64,000 nucleotides of DNA from Streptomyces iconiensis (GTDB taxonomy: Bacteria > Actinomycetota > Actinomycetes > Streptomycetales > Streptomycetaceae). The stretch covers positions 62,001-126,000 of the forward strand of contig NZ_JANCPR020000018.1 in assembly GCF_028657195.3 (NCBI RefSeq), in the 5' to 3' direction. Positions 1-8,189 of the stretch are shown piece by piece. The notes beneath the pieces are model-generated. The model ran no database searches. It had not been told where the DNA came from and was given only the letters and a program-made list of their open reading frames with translations. A program made the position numbers and the translations under genes. How positions within the stretch are numbered: position 1 is the stretch's first letter; the number at the start of each line of letters is the position of its first letter.

Positions 1-230
1 TCCTCGGCGGAGCAGGCGGCCAGTGCCCACGCGCCGAGCAGCGACTTGAGGACCTTGTGGTCGAGCCCACCGGGACCGGGCGCGCCGTGCCCGTATCCGG
101 CGGGCGTGGGCGGGGGTGCGGGCGGCTCGCCTCCTGGGGCTGCGGGCATGGGCGGGCCTGTGGGCATGGGCGGGGGTGCGGGCACGCCGGGCTCGTCCGG
201 GTTCGGGGGCGGCCCCGGTGGGGCGCTCAC
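1..230 (-). CDS. Anti-sigma factor, N-terminal part (runs off the left edge)
   Basis: About 76 codons are visible from a GTG at 228-230. The start overlaps the stop of the ECF sigma gene as GTGA, so the two are translationally coupled. The first ~55 residues are a low-complexity Pro/Gly/Met-rich stretch. They are followed by LDHKVLKSLLGAWALAACSA, which resembles the start of the zinc-finger (zf-HC2) anti-sigma domain seen in actinobacterial anti-sigma factors. By family knowledge such proteins are usually membrane-anchored and hold the cognate sigma factor at the membrane. The membrane segment and remaining zinc ligands would lie outside the window, so the call rests on the coupling and the short conserved stretch. 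Confidence 0.65.
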   Translation of the reverse strand, partial: MSAPPGPPPNPDEPGVPAPPPMPTGPPMPAAPGGEPPAPPPTPAGYGHGAPGPGGLDHKVLKSLLGAWALAACSAE

Positions 231-925
231 TGACGGCGCTCCAGGCCGTGCGCGGTGCCCACGCCGCCATGTGCCGAGCCCAGGCCGTGCGAAAGGCCCA
301 CACCGCCCGAGGAGCCTGCGCCGCCGCCCGAGGAGCCTGCGCCGTCTGAGGAGCCCGCGCCGTCGACCTCCGGGGGTGGCGGGGCGGTGGGCTGTGTCAT
401 GGCGGAGGAGAGCAGTTGGAGCCCCAGCCGCAGCCGTCGCCGGGCCTCGTCCTCGGTGACGCCGAGCCGCTCGGCGGTCTGGCGGTAGTCCCTGCGCTGG
501 AAGTACGCGAGTTCCAGCGCGGCACGCAAAGAGGCGGGCATCGAGGTCACGATGTAGTCGGCGCGCGCCGCTGTGGAGGCCGCGCGGACCTTCTCCTCGA
601 CCAGCTCGGCCTGTTCGGGCGAGTACGGGCCGTGGCCCCGCTGCCGCCGGCGCAGCCTGCCGGTGGCGATCCGCTGGGTCAGCGCGGCGATCCAGGAGCG
701 CATCGGACCCTCGCGGGGATCGAAGGCGTGCGGGTTCTCCCAGACGTACGAGAAGACCTCGCGAGTGGCGGCGTCGGCGGCCTCGTCGTCGTCGAGTACC
801 CGGTGGGCCAGGCTGTGGACCAGGGAGGCGAAGCGGTCGTACAGCTCACCGAGCGCAGCCGCCTCGCCCCGGGCGAGGCGCTGCTGCATCTTCCGGTCCC
901 AGCGCGGTGATGTGTCATTCGCCAT
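227..925 (-). CDS. ECF-type RNA polymerase sigma factor
   Basis: A 232-aa sigma-70 family protein. Region 2 lies at about residues 15-85 (LGELYDRFASLVHSLAHRVL followed by an acidic DDDEAAD stretch). Region 4 lies at about 120-165 and carries the helix-turn-helix with DYRQTAERLGVTEDEARRRL. The ATG at 925 is chosen because GGGGAG sits just upstream; the frame stays open for 41 codons further but without a better ribosome site. The C-terminal ~45 residues are an unusual Gly/Ser-rich run with GAGSSGG and GLGSAHGG-like repeats. It overlaps the anti-sigma gene by four bases (GTGA), so it is expected to direct RNA polymerase to a small regulon released by an envelope or redox signal. The signal cannot be inferred. 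Confidence 0.88.
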   Translation of the reverse strand: MANDTSPRWDRKMQQRLARGEAAALGELYDRFASLVHSLAHRVLDDDEAADAATREVFSYVWENPHAFDPREGPMRSWIAALTQRIATGRLRRRQRGHGPYSPEQAELVEEKVRAASTAARADYIVTSMPASLRAALELAYFQRRDYRQTAERLGVTEDEARRRLRLGLQLLSSAMTQPTAPPPPEVDGAGSSDGAGSSGGGAGSSGGVGLSHGLGSAHGGVGTAHGLERRQ

Positions 926-1298
926 GGTGCTCCCCGGCCCTCGGCGCCGCTCGATTCCGTTTTCCGTGGTGGGAGCCCGGTCCGCTGCCGGAACTCCCGT
1001 CCTTGTTACGCCCGTCAACACCTCGAATGTAATGCGAGGGGCTGGCAACGCATGCCCCTTTGCGGCAATGTGCGCTCCGACGTGGTTGCTGATGGTGGTT
1101 ATTCCGTCACAGGCTGCTTGATTCTGTGGGGAGTTGTGGGGGCGGAGCGGCCTGAGCTGCGGAAGTTATGGGGGCGTGACCAGAGGTTTCGGGAGGTACG
1201 ACCTGGTGACGACATAAGGTCGTTCCTGGGGACCAGTTTCGGCAGGGGCCGGCCGGGCAGCCGAGTGCTGTAGGCGAACGACGAAGGGGTTGCGGGGC
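926..1298. other. Divergent intergenic region
   Basis: This 373-bp stretch separates the leftward sigma factor from the rightward STAS gene and must hold both promoters. I see the two ribosome sites at its ends (GGGGAG reversed at about 931-936, AAGGGG at 1284-1289) but no convincing operator, RNA gene or coding frame. Confidence 0.5.
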
Positions 1299-1679
1299 GT
1301 GTCGTTGAAGGTGCTGGAGGAGGAGCGGGGTGAGTGGGCCGTGCTCCGGGTCTCCGGCGAGCTGGACCTGGTCACCTCGCCCGCGGTACGGCAGCACGTC
1401 CATGACGCGGTGGCCGAGGGGCGGCACAGTCTGGTGCTCGACCTGTCGGACGTCCTGTTCTGCGACTCCAGCGGCGTGGGCGTCCTGATCGCCTCGCGGC
1501 GGCTGATGCGCTCGTGTGCGGGGCGGCTGCGGCTGATCCTGCCGGCGCAGGGAGCCGTGGACGGCTCGCACGTCAACCGTGTGCTGGCGGCGCTGGGCGT
1601 GCGCCGGCTCTTCGACTGCTACCCCGACCTGGACGCCGCCACGTCCTCCCACGCCGCCACCGGCCCGCTCACGGCCTGA
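1299..1679 (+). CDS. STAS-domain anti-sigma factor antagonist
   Basis: A 126-aa single STAS domain. It has the RVSGELDLVTSPAVR strand-helix near residue 20 and the phosphorylation loop LSDVLFCDSSGVGVLI at about 55-70. In SpoIIAA/RsbV/BldG relatives a serine in this DSSG loop is phosphorylated by an RsbW-type kinase, which releases or retains the anti-sigma factor. The GTG at 1299 is preferred over the upstream TTG at 1290 because AAGGGG lies 9 bases ahead of it. No partner kinase is adjacent; the RsbW-like ATPase at 7364-7939 is one candidate, by inference only. Confidence 0.85.
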   Translation: MSLKVLEEERGEWAVLRVSGELDLVTSPAVRQHVHDAVAEGRHSLVLDLSDVLFCDSSGVGVLIASRRLMRSCAGRLRLILPAQGAVDGSHVNRVLAALGVRRLFDCYPDLDAATSSHAATGPLTA

Positions 1680-1778
1680 GCACGCACAAGCCCGCACGCG
1701 GCCTGGGCAGGCGGTGCGCTCGGTGCGTACCGGTGAGCGTGCGGTGGGCCTGTGGCCGTCCGTGGTCCGCCTTTCCGG

Positions 1779-3341
1779 TCACGCGAAACGCTCCCTGAGC
1801 TTGTACTTGAGCACCTTCCGCAGCGCCTCGTTACGCGGCAGCGCGCTCACGACCTCCAGCTGCTCGGGCAGCTTGTACGTGGCCAGTCCCTCCGCCCGCA
1901 GGTACGTGGTCAGCTCCTCCAGCGTGACGTCAGGAGCGCCCTCCGGCTGCTCGACGACCGCGCAGACGCGTTCCCCACGCTCCCGGTCAGGCAGGCCGAT
2001 GACGGCGGCGTCGCCGACGGCGGGGTGCTCGTAGAGCAGTTGCTCGATCTCCTTGGCCGAGATGTTCTCGCCCTTGCGGATGATGATGTCCTTGGTGCGC
2101 CCCGTCAGCACCAGGTGGCCGCTCTCCAGGAGGCGCCCCAGGTCGCCGGTGATGAGGAAGCCGTCGCAGTCGAATGCCTCCGCCGTCTGCGCGTCGTCGA
2201 GGTAGCCCTTGCACACGGCCTCTCCGCGCAGCCTGACCTCGCCCTCCGTACCGGCGGGCAGTGGCTTGCCGTCGGGCTCGGTGATCCGTATCTCCATCGC
2301 CTCGGGGGGCCGGCCCTCCGAGGTCGCCAGGTGCTCCGGGGTGTCGTCGGGGGCGCCCATCGTGATCATCGGGGCCTCGGTCATCCCGTAGCCGTGGGTG
2401 AGCTGGCAGCCCAGCTCGGCGACGACCTCGTGGTACAGCTCCGCGGGTTTGGCCGCGCCGCCGCCCGCGAGAAGGCGCAGGGTGGGGATGAGCGGGGCGC
2501 CGGGGCGCTTGCGCTGCTCGGTGAGGAACATCGAGTAGAACGCCGTTGAGCCGCCCGCCGTGGTCACTCCGTGCCGCCTGTAGCCGTCCAGTGCGCCGGG
2601 CATCGCGAACTTCTCGAAGAGCACGGCGGGGAACCCGTAGAGCAAAAGCATCACCAAGTAGTCGGGTCCGCCGATGTGCGCGTAGGGGAAGGCGATCGAG
2701 CCGACGTCGTCGGTACGCAGGTGCAGCGCGTGTGCCAGGCAGGAGCCTCCCGCGATGAGGCTGCGGTCGGTATGGCGCACACCGCGCGGATCGGAGGTCG
2801 TACCGGACGTCCAGTAGACCCATCGCACTTCGGTACCGTCCTCGGGCGCCGGTGGCAGCAGCGCCGGGTCGCCGTCCGGCAGCGCGTCGTACGCGGTCAG
2901 TGCGCGTGGCTCCAGGTCGAGGTCCCCGGTGATCCGCGCCGCCATCTCCCCGTAGTCGAACCCGCGCCACTGTCCCGGGTGCGCGTAGTAGGCGGCGCCG
3001 GTCGCGCGCAGGGCGAGCGTCACCTCGCGGTCGCGGTAGACGGGGATGACGGGGGTCTGGCGGACGCCGAGGCGCGCCAGGGCGAGCGAGAGGACCACGG
3101 TCTCGATACGGGTGGGCAGTTGCCAGGCGACGGTGTCCCCAGGGGCCACACCCAGCGCGTGCAGCCCGGCTGCCACGCGCTCGGCGCGGTCGCGCAGCCC
3201 GCCGAAGGTGAGCGTTCTGTCGTCGGCGGGGTCGTCGGCCGCCTGGATCAGCACGGGTGCGCCGGGGCTGAGAGCGGCCCGGCGTGCGACCAGCTCCCAC
3301 AGGGTGCGCGATGCGCCGAGTGCGTGTGCGGTACCGGACAT
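1779..3341 (-). CDS. AMP-forming acyl-CoA synthetase (FadD-type ligase)
   Basis: A 520-aa member of the ANL superfamily that activates a carboxylic acid to its CoA thioester through an acyl-adenylate. Visible core motifs are the P-loop-like YWTSGTTSDPRGVRHTD at about residue 175, the A5 motif GYGMTEAPMITMG at about 320, the hinge TGDLGRLLESGHLVLTGRTK at about 400, and a C-terminal catalytic lysine in RNEALRKVLKYKLR. The usual NASGK around that lysine is NEALRK here. It is divergent from the amidohydrolase operon at 3471. The two transcription units share a 129-bp promoter region with two CTGACG-type palindromes, which makes it a co-regulated first step of the catabolic pathway. The substrate is unknown. 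Confidence 0.9.
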   Translation of the reverse strand: MSGTAHALGASRTLWELVARRAALSPGAPVLIQAADDPADDRTLTFGGLRDRAERVAAGLHALGVAPGDTVAWQLPTRIETVVLSLALARLGVRQTPVIPVYRDREVTLALRATGAAYYAHPGQWRGFDYGEMAARITGDLDLEPRALTAYDALPDGDPALLPPAPEDGTEVRWVYWTSGTTSDPRGVRHTDRSLIAGGSCLAHALHLRTDDVGSIAFPYAHIGGPDYLVMLLLYGFPAVLFEKFAMPGALDGYRRHGVTTAGGSTAFYSMFLTEQRKRPGAPLIPTLRLLAGGGAAKPAELYHEVVAELGCQLTHGYGMTEAPMITMGAPDDTPEHLATSEGRPPEAMEIRITEPDGKPLPAGTEGEVRLRGEAVCKGYLDDAQTAEAFDCDGFLITGDLGRLLESGHLVLTGRTKDIIIRKGENISAKEIEQLLYEHPAVGDAAVIGLPDRERGERVCAVVEQPEGAPDVTLEELTTYLRAEGLATYKLPEQLEVVSALPRNEALRKVLKYKLRERFA

Positions 3342-3355
3342 GCCGTCCTCCCGAG

Positions 3356-3370
3356 CTGACGTCCCGTCAG
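3356..3370. promoter_or_regulatory. Palindromic operator 1, CTGACGTCCCGTCAG
   Basis: A perfect copy of the CTGACGnnnCGTCAG palindrome that recurs across the window. It lies 15 bases upstream of the acyl-CoA ligase start (3341), so a bound repressor would occlude its promoter or early transcript. It is a presumed TetR-family site. Confidence 0.75.
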
Positions 3371-3433
3371 ATTGTGCGGGAAGCGTAGGCCGCTACGCCT
3401 TGTCGGTCCAGAGGTCGCGGGGCTAGCCTCTAT

Positions 3434-3448
3434 CTGACGGGTCATCAG
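3434..3448. promoter_or_regulatory. Palindromic operator 2, CTGACGGGTCATCAG
   Basis: One-mismatch copy of the recurring palindrome, flanked by T/A to give TCTGACG...CATCAGA. It lies 23 bases before the GTG at 3471, placed to control the amidohydrolase-ACAD-ACAD operon. It is paired with operator 1 across the divergent promoter. Confidence 0.75.
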
Positions 3449-3470
3449 ATATGGGTGAGGGGATACTCCG

Positions 3471-4697
3471 GTGACGGAACTACCGCGCATCATCAGCGTC
3501 GACGACCATGTGATCGAGCCCGCGCACCTCTTCGAGACCTGGCTGCCGAAGAAGTACCGCGACCGCGGTCCGCAGCCGCTCACCGCCGGGATCGGCGAGC
3601 TGGAGTACGTCGGCGGCAAGTACCAGATCACCATGGACCCCGACGGGCCGCCGACCGACTGGTGGATCTACGAGGACCTGAAGTTCCCGTACAAGCGCAA
3701 CATCGCAGCCGTCGGCTTCGACCGCGACGACATGACGCTCGAAGGCATCACCCGCGCGGAGATGCGGCGCGGCTGCTGGGACCCGAAGGAACGCCTCAGG
3801 GACATGGAGGCCAACCATGTGGAGGGCTCCCTGTGCTTCCCCACCTTCCCCCGCTTCTGCGGCCAGACCTTCGCCGAAGCGCACGACAAGGAGGTCGCGC
3901 TCGCCTGCGTGCGCGCCTACAACGACTGGATGGTCGAGGAGTGGTGCGGTGACAGCGGGGGGCGCCTGATCCCGCTGTGCATCATGCCCCTGTGGGACAT
4001 CGACCTGGCCGTCGCCGAGGTACGGCGCAACGCGGCGCGTGGCGTGCGTGCGGTCACCTTCAGCGAGATCCCGACCCACCTGGGGCTGCCCAGCATCCAC
4101 TCCGGCTACTGGGACCCCTTCTTCGCCGTATGCGAGGAGACGGGAACCGTCGTCAACATGCACATCGGTTCCTCGTCCCAGATGCCGGCCGCGTCCCCCG
4201 ACGCACCGCCGGCCGTCCAGGCCGCGCTGTCCTTCAACAACGCCATGGCCTCCATGATGGACTTCCTCTTCAGCGGCGTATTGGTGAAGTTCCCCCGCCT
4301 CAAACTCGCCTACAGCGAGGGCCAGATGGGCTGGATCCCGTACGCGCTGGAGCGCGCGGACGACGTGTGGGAGGAACACCGCGCCTGGGGCGGCGTACGC
4401 GACCTGATCCCGGAACCGCCGTCCACGTACTACTACAGGCAGATCTTCTGCTGCTTCTTCCGTGACAAGCACGGTGTCTCGGCGCTGGATTCGGTCGGGC
4501 GCGACAACGCCACCTTCGAGACCGACTACCCGCACGTCGACTCGACCTTCCCGCACACCAAGGAGGTCGCTCTCGACCACGTCAAGGGCCTGGACGACGA
4601 GACGGTCTACAAGTTGATGCGCGGCAACGCCATCCGCATGCTCGGCCTGGACCTCGACCGCACCCTGGAGCAGTACCAGGCAGCCCGGGCCCGCTGA
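3471..4697 (+). CDS. Amidohydrolase-2 family metal-dependent hydrolase/decarboxylase
   Basis: A 408-aa TIM-barrel protein of the PF04909 (ACMSD-like) type. The N-terminal strand carries SVDDHVIEP, a DxH-like metal site. The middle has a conserved CFPTFPRFCGQTF segment at about residue 120 and the histidine-bearing NMHIGSSS at about 225. The C-terminal end has the metal-binding acidic motif ETDYPHVDSTFP at about 345. Relatives hydrolyse C-C or C-N bonds or decarboxylate ring-derived acids. Its stop overlaps the next ACAD start (TGATG), so it is the first gene of an operon with two acyl-CoA dehydrogenases. A diverged paralogue sits at 53385-54608 behind the same operator type. The exact reaction is unknown. 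Confidence 0.85.
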   Translation: MTELPRIISVDDHVIEPAHLFETWLPKKYRDRGPQPLTAGIGELEYVGGKYQITMDPDGPPTDWWIYEDLKFPYKRNIAAVGFDRDDMTLEGITRAEMRRGCWDPKERLRDMEANHVEGSLCFPTFPRFCGQTFAEAHDKEVALACVRAYNDWMVEEWCGDSGGRLIPLCIMPLWDIDLAVAEVRRNAARGVRAVTFSEIPTHLGLPSIHSGYWDPFFAVCEETGTVVNMHIGSSSQMPAASPDAPPAVQAALSFNNAMASMMDFLFSGVLVKFPRLKLAYSEGQMGWIPYALERADDVWEEHRAWGGVRDLIPEPPSTYYYRQIFCCFFRDKHGVSALDSVGRDNATFETDYPHVDSTFPHTKEVALDHVKGLDDETVYKLMRGNAIRMLGLDLDRTLEQYQAARAR

Positions 4698-5869
4698 TGG
4701 ACCTGGGACACACACAGGAGGAAGAGGACTTCCGCAGGAGGCTGCGCACATGGCTCGCAGAGGTGCTGCCAGAACTGCCGCCCCGCCCGGACCCGCTGGA
4801 CTGGCCCGGGCGCCGCGCCTACGACATGGGCTGGCAGCGGATGCTCCACGACGCCGGATACGCAGGGCTGCACTGGCCCGAGGACGCCGGCGGCGGGGGC
4901 GCCACACCCACCCAGCACCTGATCTACCTGGAGGAGACCGAACGCGCCGACGCGCCCTACGTAGGCGCCGGCTTCGTCGGACAGCTGCACGCGGGACCGA
5001 CCATCGCGGCAGAGGGCACGCCCGCACAGCGCCGCCGCTGGCTGCCGCCCATCCTGCGCGGTGACGAGGTGTGGTGCCAGGGCTTCAGCGAACCCGGCGC
5101 CGGCTCCGACCTGGCGTCGCTCCGTACGCGCGCCGTGCGCGACGGTGACGACTACGTGGTCACCGGTTCGAAGATCTGGACCTCGCACGCCGAGGTCGCC
5201 GACTGGTGCGAACTCCTCGTACGCACCGACCCGCAGGCGCCCCGGCACCGTGGCATCACCTGGCTCGCGATGCCCATGGACGCGCCCGGCATCACCGTAC
5301 GGCCCCTGCGCACGCTGGCGGGCTCGACAGAGTTCGCCGAGGTCTTCCTCGACGAGGTGCGCGTACCGGTCGGCAACAGGGTGGGCAAGGAGAACGACGG
5401 CTGGCGCGTCACCATGGTCACCCTCTCCTTCGAGCGGGGCACGGCGTTCGTCGGCGAAGTGATCGCCTGCCAGCGCGTGCTGCGCTCCCTGGCGCGCACG
5501 GCGCGGGACAACGGGCGCTGGGACGACCCCGTGCTGCGCCGCAGACTGGGGCGGCTCCAGGCCGAGTTCACCGCGCTGTGGCGGCTCACCCAGTGGAACG
5601 TCAGCGAGGCCGAGCACTCCCTGCGCCGGGGCGGTACGGGAGTGCCCGGCGTCGGCGGCTCCGTCTTCAAGCTGCGCTTCTCCGACGCGCGCCAGGAGCT
5701 GTACGAGGCGGCTGCGCAGGTGCTGGGCGCCTGTGGCTCCCTGGACGCCGACCACGCGTGGACACAGGAGCGGCTCTCCTCGCTCTCGTACACCATCGCG
5801 GCGGGCACCTCACAGATCCAGCGGAACATCGTCGCCGAGCGCATCCTCGGCCTGCCGAAAGGACGGTGA
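4697..5869 (+). CDS. Acyl-CoA dehydrogenase, larger subunit type (FadE-like)
   Basis: A 390-aa acyl-CoA dehydrogenase that introduces an alpha,beta double bond using FAD. Visible are WCQGFSEPGAGSDLASLRT at about residue 130 (flavin and substrate contacts), KIWTSHAEVADW at about 160 and a C-terminal AAGTSQIQRNIVAERILGLP. The start ATG overlaps the amidohydrolase stop. The next gene, only 7 bases away, encodes a second and shorter ACAD. Adjacent unequal ACAD pairs form alpha2beta2 heterotetramers in actinobacterial steroid side-chain degradation, and this arrangement suggests the same here by inference. Confidence 0.9.
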   Translation: MDLGHTQEEEDFRRRLRTWLAEVLPELPPRPDPLDWPGRRAYDMGWQRMLHDAGYAGLHWPEDAGGGGATPTQHLIYLEETERADAPYVGAGFVGQLHAGPTIAAEGTPAQRRRWLPPILRGDEVWCQGFSEPGAGSDLASLRTRAVRDGDDYVVTGSKIWTSHAEVADWCELLVRTDPQAPRHRGITWLAMPMDAPGITVRPLRTLAGSTEFAEVFLDEVRVPVGNRVGKENDGWRVTMVTLSFERGTAFVGEVIACQRVLRSLARTARDNGRWDDPVLRRRLGRLQAEFTALWRLTQWNVSEAEHSLRRGGTGVPGVGGSVFKLRFSDARQELYEAAAQVLGACGSLDADHAWTQERLSSLSYTIAAGTSQIQRNIVAERILGLPKGR

Positions 5870-5876
5870 ACCGGGC

Positions 5877-6932
5877 GTGGACTTCCGGCTCTCCGAGGAC
5901 CAGGAGGCGCTGCGACGCGGCATGCGCGAACTACTGGAGGCCCGTTTCGACCATGAAGCGCTCCGGCACGGCGCCGAAGCGGAGTCCCAGGGCGCCGCGC
6001 TGGACGCGGGACTGTGGAAGGAGCTGGGCGAGGCGGGGCTGTTCGCGCTCCGGTTGTCAGAACAGGAGGGCGGTGTCGGGCTGGGGCTGCCCGAGGCCGT
6101 ACTCGTCTTCGAGGAGGCGGGGCGCGCGCTGCTGCCGGGGCCGCTGGTCGCGAGTCACCTGGCGGCCGGTCTCGTGCCGGGCGCCGCGGACGGTTCCGTG
6201 ATCGTCACGGCGCTCGACCTGGAGGCCCGTACGCCCGTCGAGCATCTGTCCTCCTCCGCGCGCGTTCTCGTTCTCGGCACGACGGTGAGCGCCCTGGCGC
6301 CGGGCACGCTCACGGTGCGCCCGATGCGCTCGGTCGACCCCCTCTCGCCGCTGCACGCGGTGGCGGAGGAGGACGAGCGCGCGGACGGGGAGGAGGTGCG
6401 CGAGCACGAGGACGAGCACCGGGAGGAGGACAGGAAGGGCCGGAAGGCCGGGGTGTACGGGAAGGCCGGGGTCGAGGAGCGGGCGGGCGCAGGCAGGGAA
6501 TCACTGCAGGCCGATCCCGTGCGCCTGCGGCGTGAGGCCATGCTGCTCACGGCCGCGCAGCAGCTCGGCAGCGCGGGCAGGACGCTCGACATGGCCGTCG
6601 CCCATGCCCGTACGCGCGAGCAGTTCGGGCAGCCGATCGGTGCCTTCCAGGCGGTGAAGCACCTCTGCGCCGGGATGCTGGTCCGTTTGGAAACATCCAG
6701 AAGTGTGGTTTACGCCGCCTCGGTCACCGAAGACGAGAGTGAGGCACTCGCCGCCAAGCTCCTCGCCGACGAGGCCGCGGTGGCCAACGCGCGGGACTGT
6801 CTGCAAGTGCACGGTGGGATGGGCTTCACCTGGGAGGCCGAGGTGCACCTCCATCTGAAGCGGGCGTGGTTGCGTGCCGAACAGTGGGGAACGGCAGGGG
6901 CTGCTGAGGACAAATTGGCAGCAGCGCTCTAA
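5877..6932 (+). CDS. Acyl-CoA dehydrogenase, second subunit, with charged insertion
   Basis: A 351-aa acyl-CoA dehydrogenase read from the GTG at 5877, seven bases after the preceding ACAD. The N-terminal helical domain begins DFRLSEDQEALRRGM. The C-terminal domain has the quinone-type signature RTREQFGQPIGAFQAVKHL and LQVHGGMGFTWEAEVHLHLKR. Between them the usual beta-domain is eroded. In its place is a highly charged stretch, roughly residues 160-205, rich in Glu, Arg and Lys (EEDERADGEEVREHEDEHRE) that looks like an expansion. The WCQG-type flavin motif of its neighbour is absent, consistent with a partner subunit of a heteromeric ACAD rather than an independent enzyme. Confidence 0.85.
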   Translation: MDFRLSEDQEALRRGMRELLEARFDHEALRHGAEAESQGAALDAGLWKELGEAGLFALRLSEQEGGVGLGLPEAVLVFEEAGRALLPGPLVASHLAAGLVPGAADGSVIVTALDLEARTPVEHLSSSARVLVLGTTVSALAPGTLTVRPMRSVDPLSPLHAVAEEDERADGEEVREHEDEHREEDRKGRKAGVYGKAGVEERAGAGRESLQADPVRLRREAMLLTAAQQLGSAGRTLDMAVAHARTREQFGQPIGAFQAVKHLCAGMLVRLETSRSVVYAASVTEDESEALAAKLLADEAAVANARDCLQVHGGMGFTWEAEVHLHLKRAWLRAEQWGTAGAAEDKLAAAL

Positions 6933-6943
6933 ACGCCGTTTCG

Positions 6944-6968
6944 CCGGATGATGTCCAAATTCATCCGG
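6944..6968. terminator. Hairpin downstream of the ACAD operon
   Basis: CCGGATGA and TCATCCGG form a perfect 8-bp stem around a 9-base loop, 12 bases after the ACAD stop. There is no T-run, as is usual for Streptomyces terminators. An operator role is the alternative. Confidence 0.45.
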
Positions 6969-7296
6969 GTAATGCGGTGTTGCTTGATTACGCTGCGTTG
7001 ATATTGCCTCGTTTCCATGAAGTGACCACCTGGAGCGGTAGAAGGCATTCCGCTCGGGTACGCTCCGTCGGGTGCGCGTACGAGATGAGTCTTCCGAGAT
7101 GGTCGGCCAAGGGCCGGGGCGAGGTCTGCCGACCCCCGTTGACCATGGAACAAAGGGTGTCCAGGAGGTTCGCTCGATGCCGTTCGAGTCCCCGCTCCGG
7201 GCGTCGCACAGTATGCCGTGCGTTTACTCCTTTGCGCCGGAATATGCCTGAAGCGCTTGTTGTCGTCACGGCGAGTCAATCATGCTGTTCCTCGCC

Positions 7297-7317
7297 GAAG
7301 TCACAGTCCGTGACTTC
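7297..7317. promoter_or_regulatory. Palindrome upstream of the RsbW-like gene
   Basis: GAAGTCAC and GTGACTTC form an 8-bp perfect inverted repeat around AGTCC, 47 bases ahead of the GTG at 7364. Its symmetry and position suit a dimeric regulator. It differs from the CTGACG operator of the catabolic genes. Confidence 0.5.
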
Positions 7318-7363
7318 ATCAAAACGCGAGGCGATGTGTCCGCCAGTTCGGATGGTGTGAGCG

Positions 7364-7939
7364 GTGCAGGTGCTTCAGGAGCAGTTGGAGATCGGACCGG
7401 ATCCGACGGAGGTGGCGCGCGCCCGTAGGTGGGCGAGGTCCCGTCTCGCGGGTGCCGGTGTGGACGCGGACGAGTCGCTCGCCGAGACACTGATTCTGTT
7501 GATCTCGGAACTTGTCACCAACGCGGTTGTGCACACAGGTTGTCCGGCTGTGCTGTGCATGCTTCTGCCGCGGCAGCGGGGCCAGGGCGGCCAGTACGGC
7601 CCCGCGGGCCCCGTGCGGGTCGAGGTCGCGGATGCCAGCAGCCGTCCCCCGCACCGGCGCCAGGCGGAGGGCGAGGACACCAACGGACGCGGCCTGGAAC
7701 TCGTTTCGGGGCTCGCCGATCGCTGGGGCTGGGAGCGCGAGGCCGGCGGCAAGCGCGTGTGGTGCGAGCTGGACACGACGCCCCGGACCCCGGCCACCGG
7801 CCATGAGTTCGGCCCCGGCGCGAGCGGCCGTACGACCGGCATGGGCGCCCGTCCGGGCATGGGTCAGGCGCTGGGCCCGGACGTCTCCTGCGGTGCGCCC
7901 CTGTTGCCCGAGGCGCTGAGGCTGGGCGCGTTCGGCTGA
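7364..7939 (+). CDS. RsbW-like ATP-binding regulatory protein (HATPase_c)
   Basis: A 191-aa protein with a GHKL ATPase fold. The N-box ETLILLISELVTNAVVHTG lies at about residues 42-60 and the glycine-rich region NGRGLELVSGLADRWGW at about 107-123. It lacks transmembrane segments and a histidine phosphoacceptor domain. Proteins of this kind in Streptomyces are anti-sigma or switch kinases acting on STAS proteins. The C-terminal ~45 residues are Gly/Pro/Met-rich and look disordered. It is monocistronic, with its own palindrome upstream, and does not carry the catabolic operator. A link to the STAS protein at 1299-1679 is possible but unproven. Confidence 0.8.
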   Translation: MQVLQEQLEIGPDPTEVARARRWARSRLAGAGVDADESLAETLILLISELVTNAVVHTGCPAVLCMLLPRQRGQGGQYGPAGPVRVEVADASSRPPHRRQAEGEDTNGRGLELVSGLADRWGWEREAGGKRVWCELDTTPRTPATGHEFGPGASGRTTGMGARPGMGQALGPDVSCGAPLLPEALRLGAFG

Positions 7940-8189
7940 ACACGCGCCGGGCAAAACGGTCAAAGCCCCCAAAGTCCAGACCAGGTGTTGACGTGCCGTG
8001 CGGGGTTGATCACCCTTGGGTGGAGCGATTCGTCGCGAGGGGACGCCGAGAAGCCTGAGGTTGCTTGGCGAGTGCGGGTCGTGGTCCGGTGTCGGCCTCC
8101 ATCGAGAGGCAGGGCCTGAACGCCGGAGCCGGGTGGCGGTCGCTGTGCCGTGCTCGGGGTGTGCATTCGCGCACCGCCACCCGTGGGGA

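Larger units (their letters stand above)
6933..7363. other. Intergenic region with terminator-like and operator-like inverted repeats
   Basis: 431 bp between the ACAD operon and the RsbW-like gene. It holds the hairpin at 6944-6968 and the palindrome at 7297-7317, both listed separately. The rest is lower in GC than its surroundings and shows no convincing coding frame. Confidence 0.5.

Noticed and set aside
3480..5027. Long minus-strand frame over the first amidohydrolase
   Set aside because: Arg/Val-rich shadow translation without motifs; the sense strand encodes conserved metal-binding residues.
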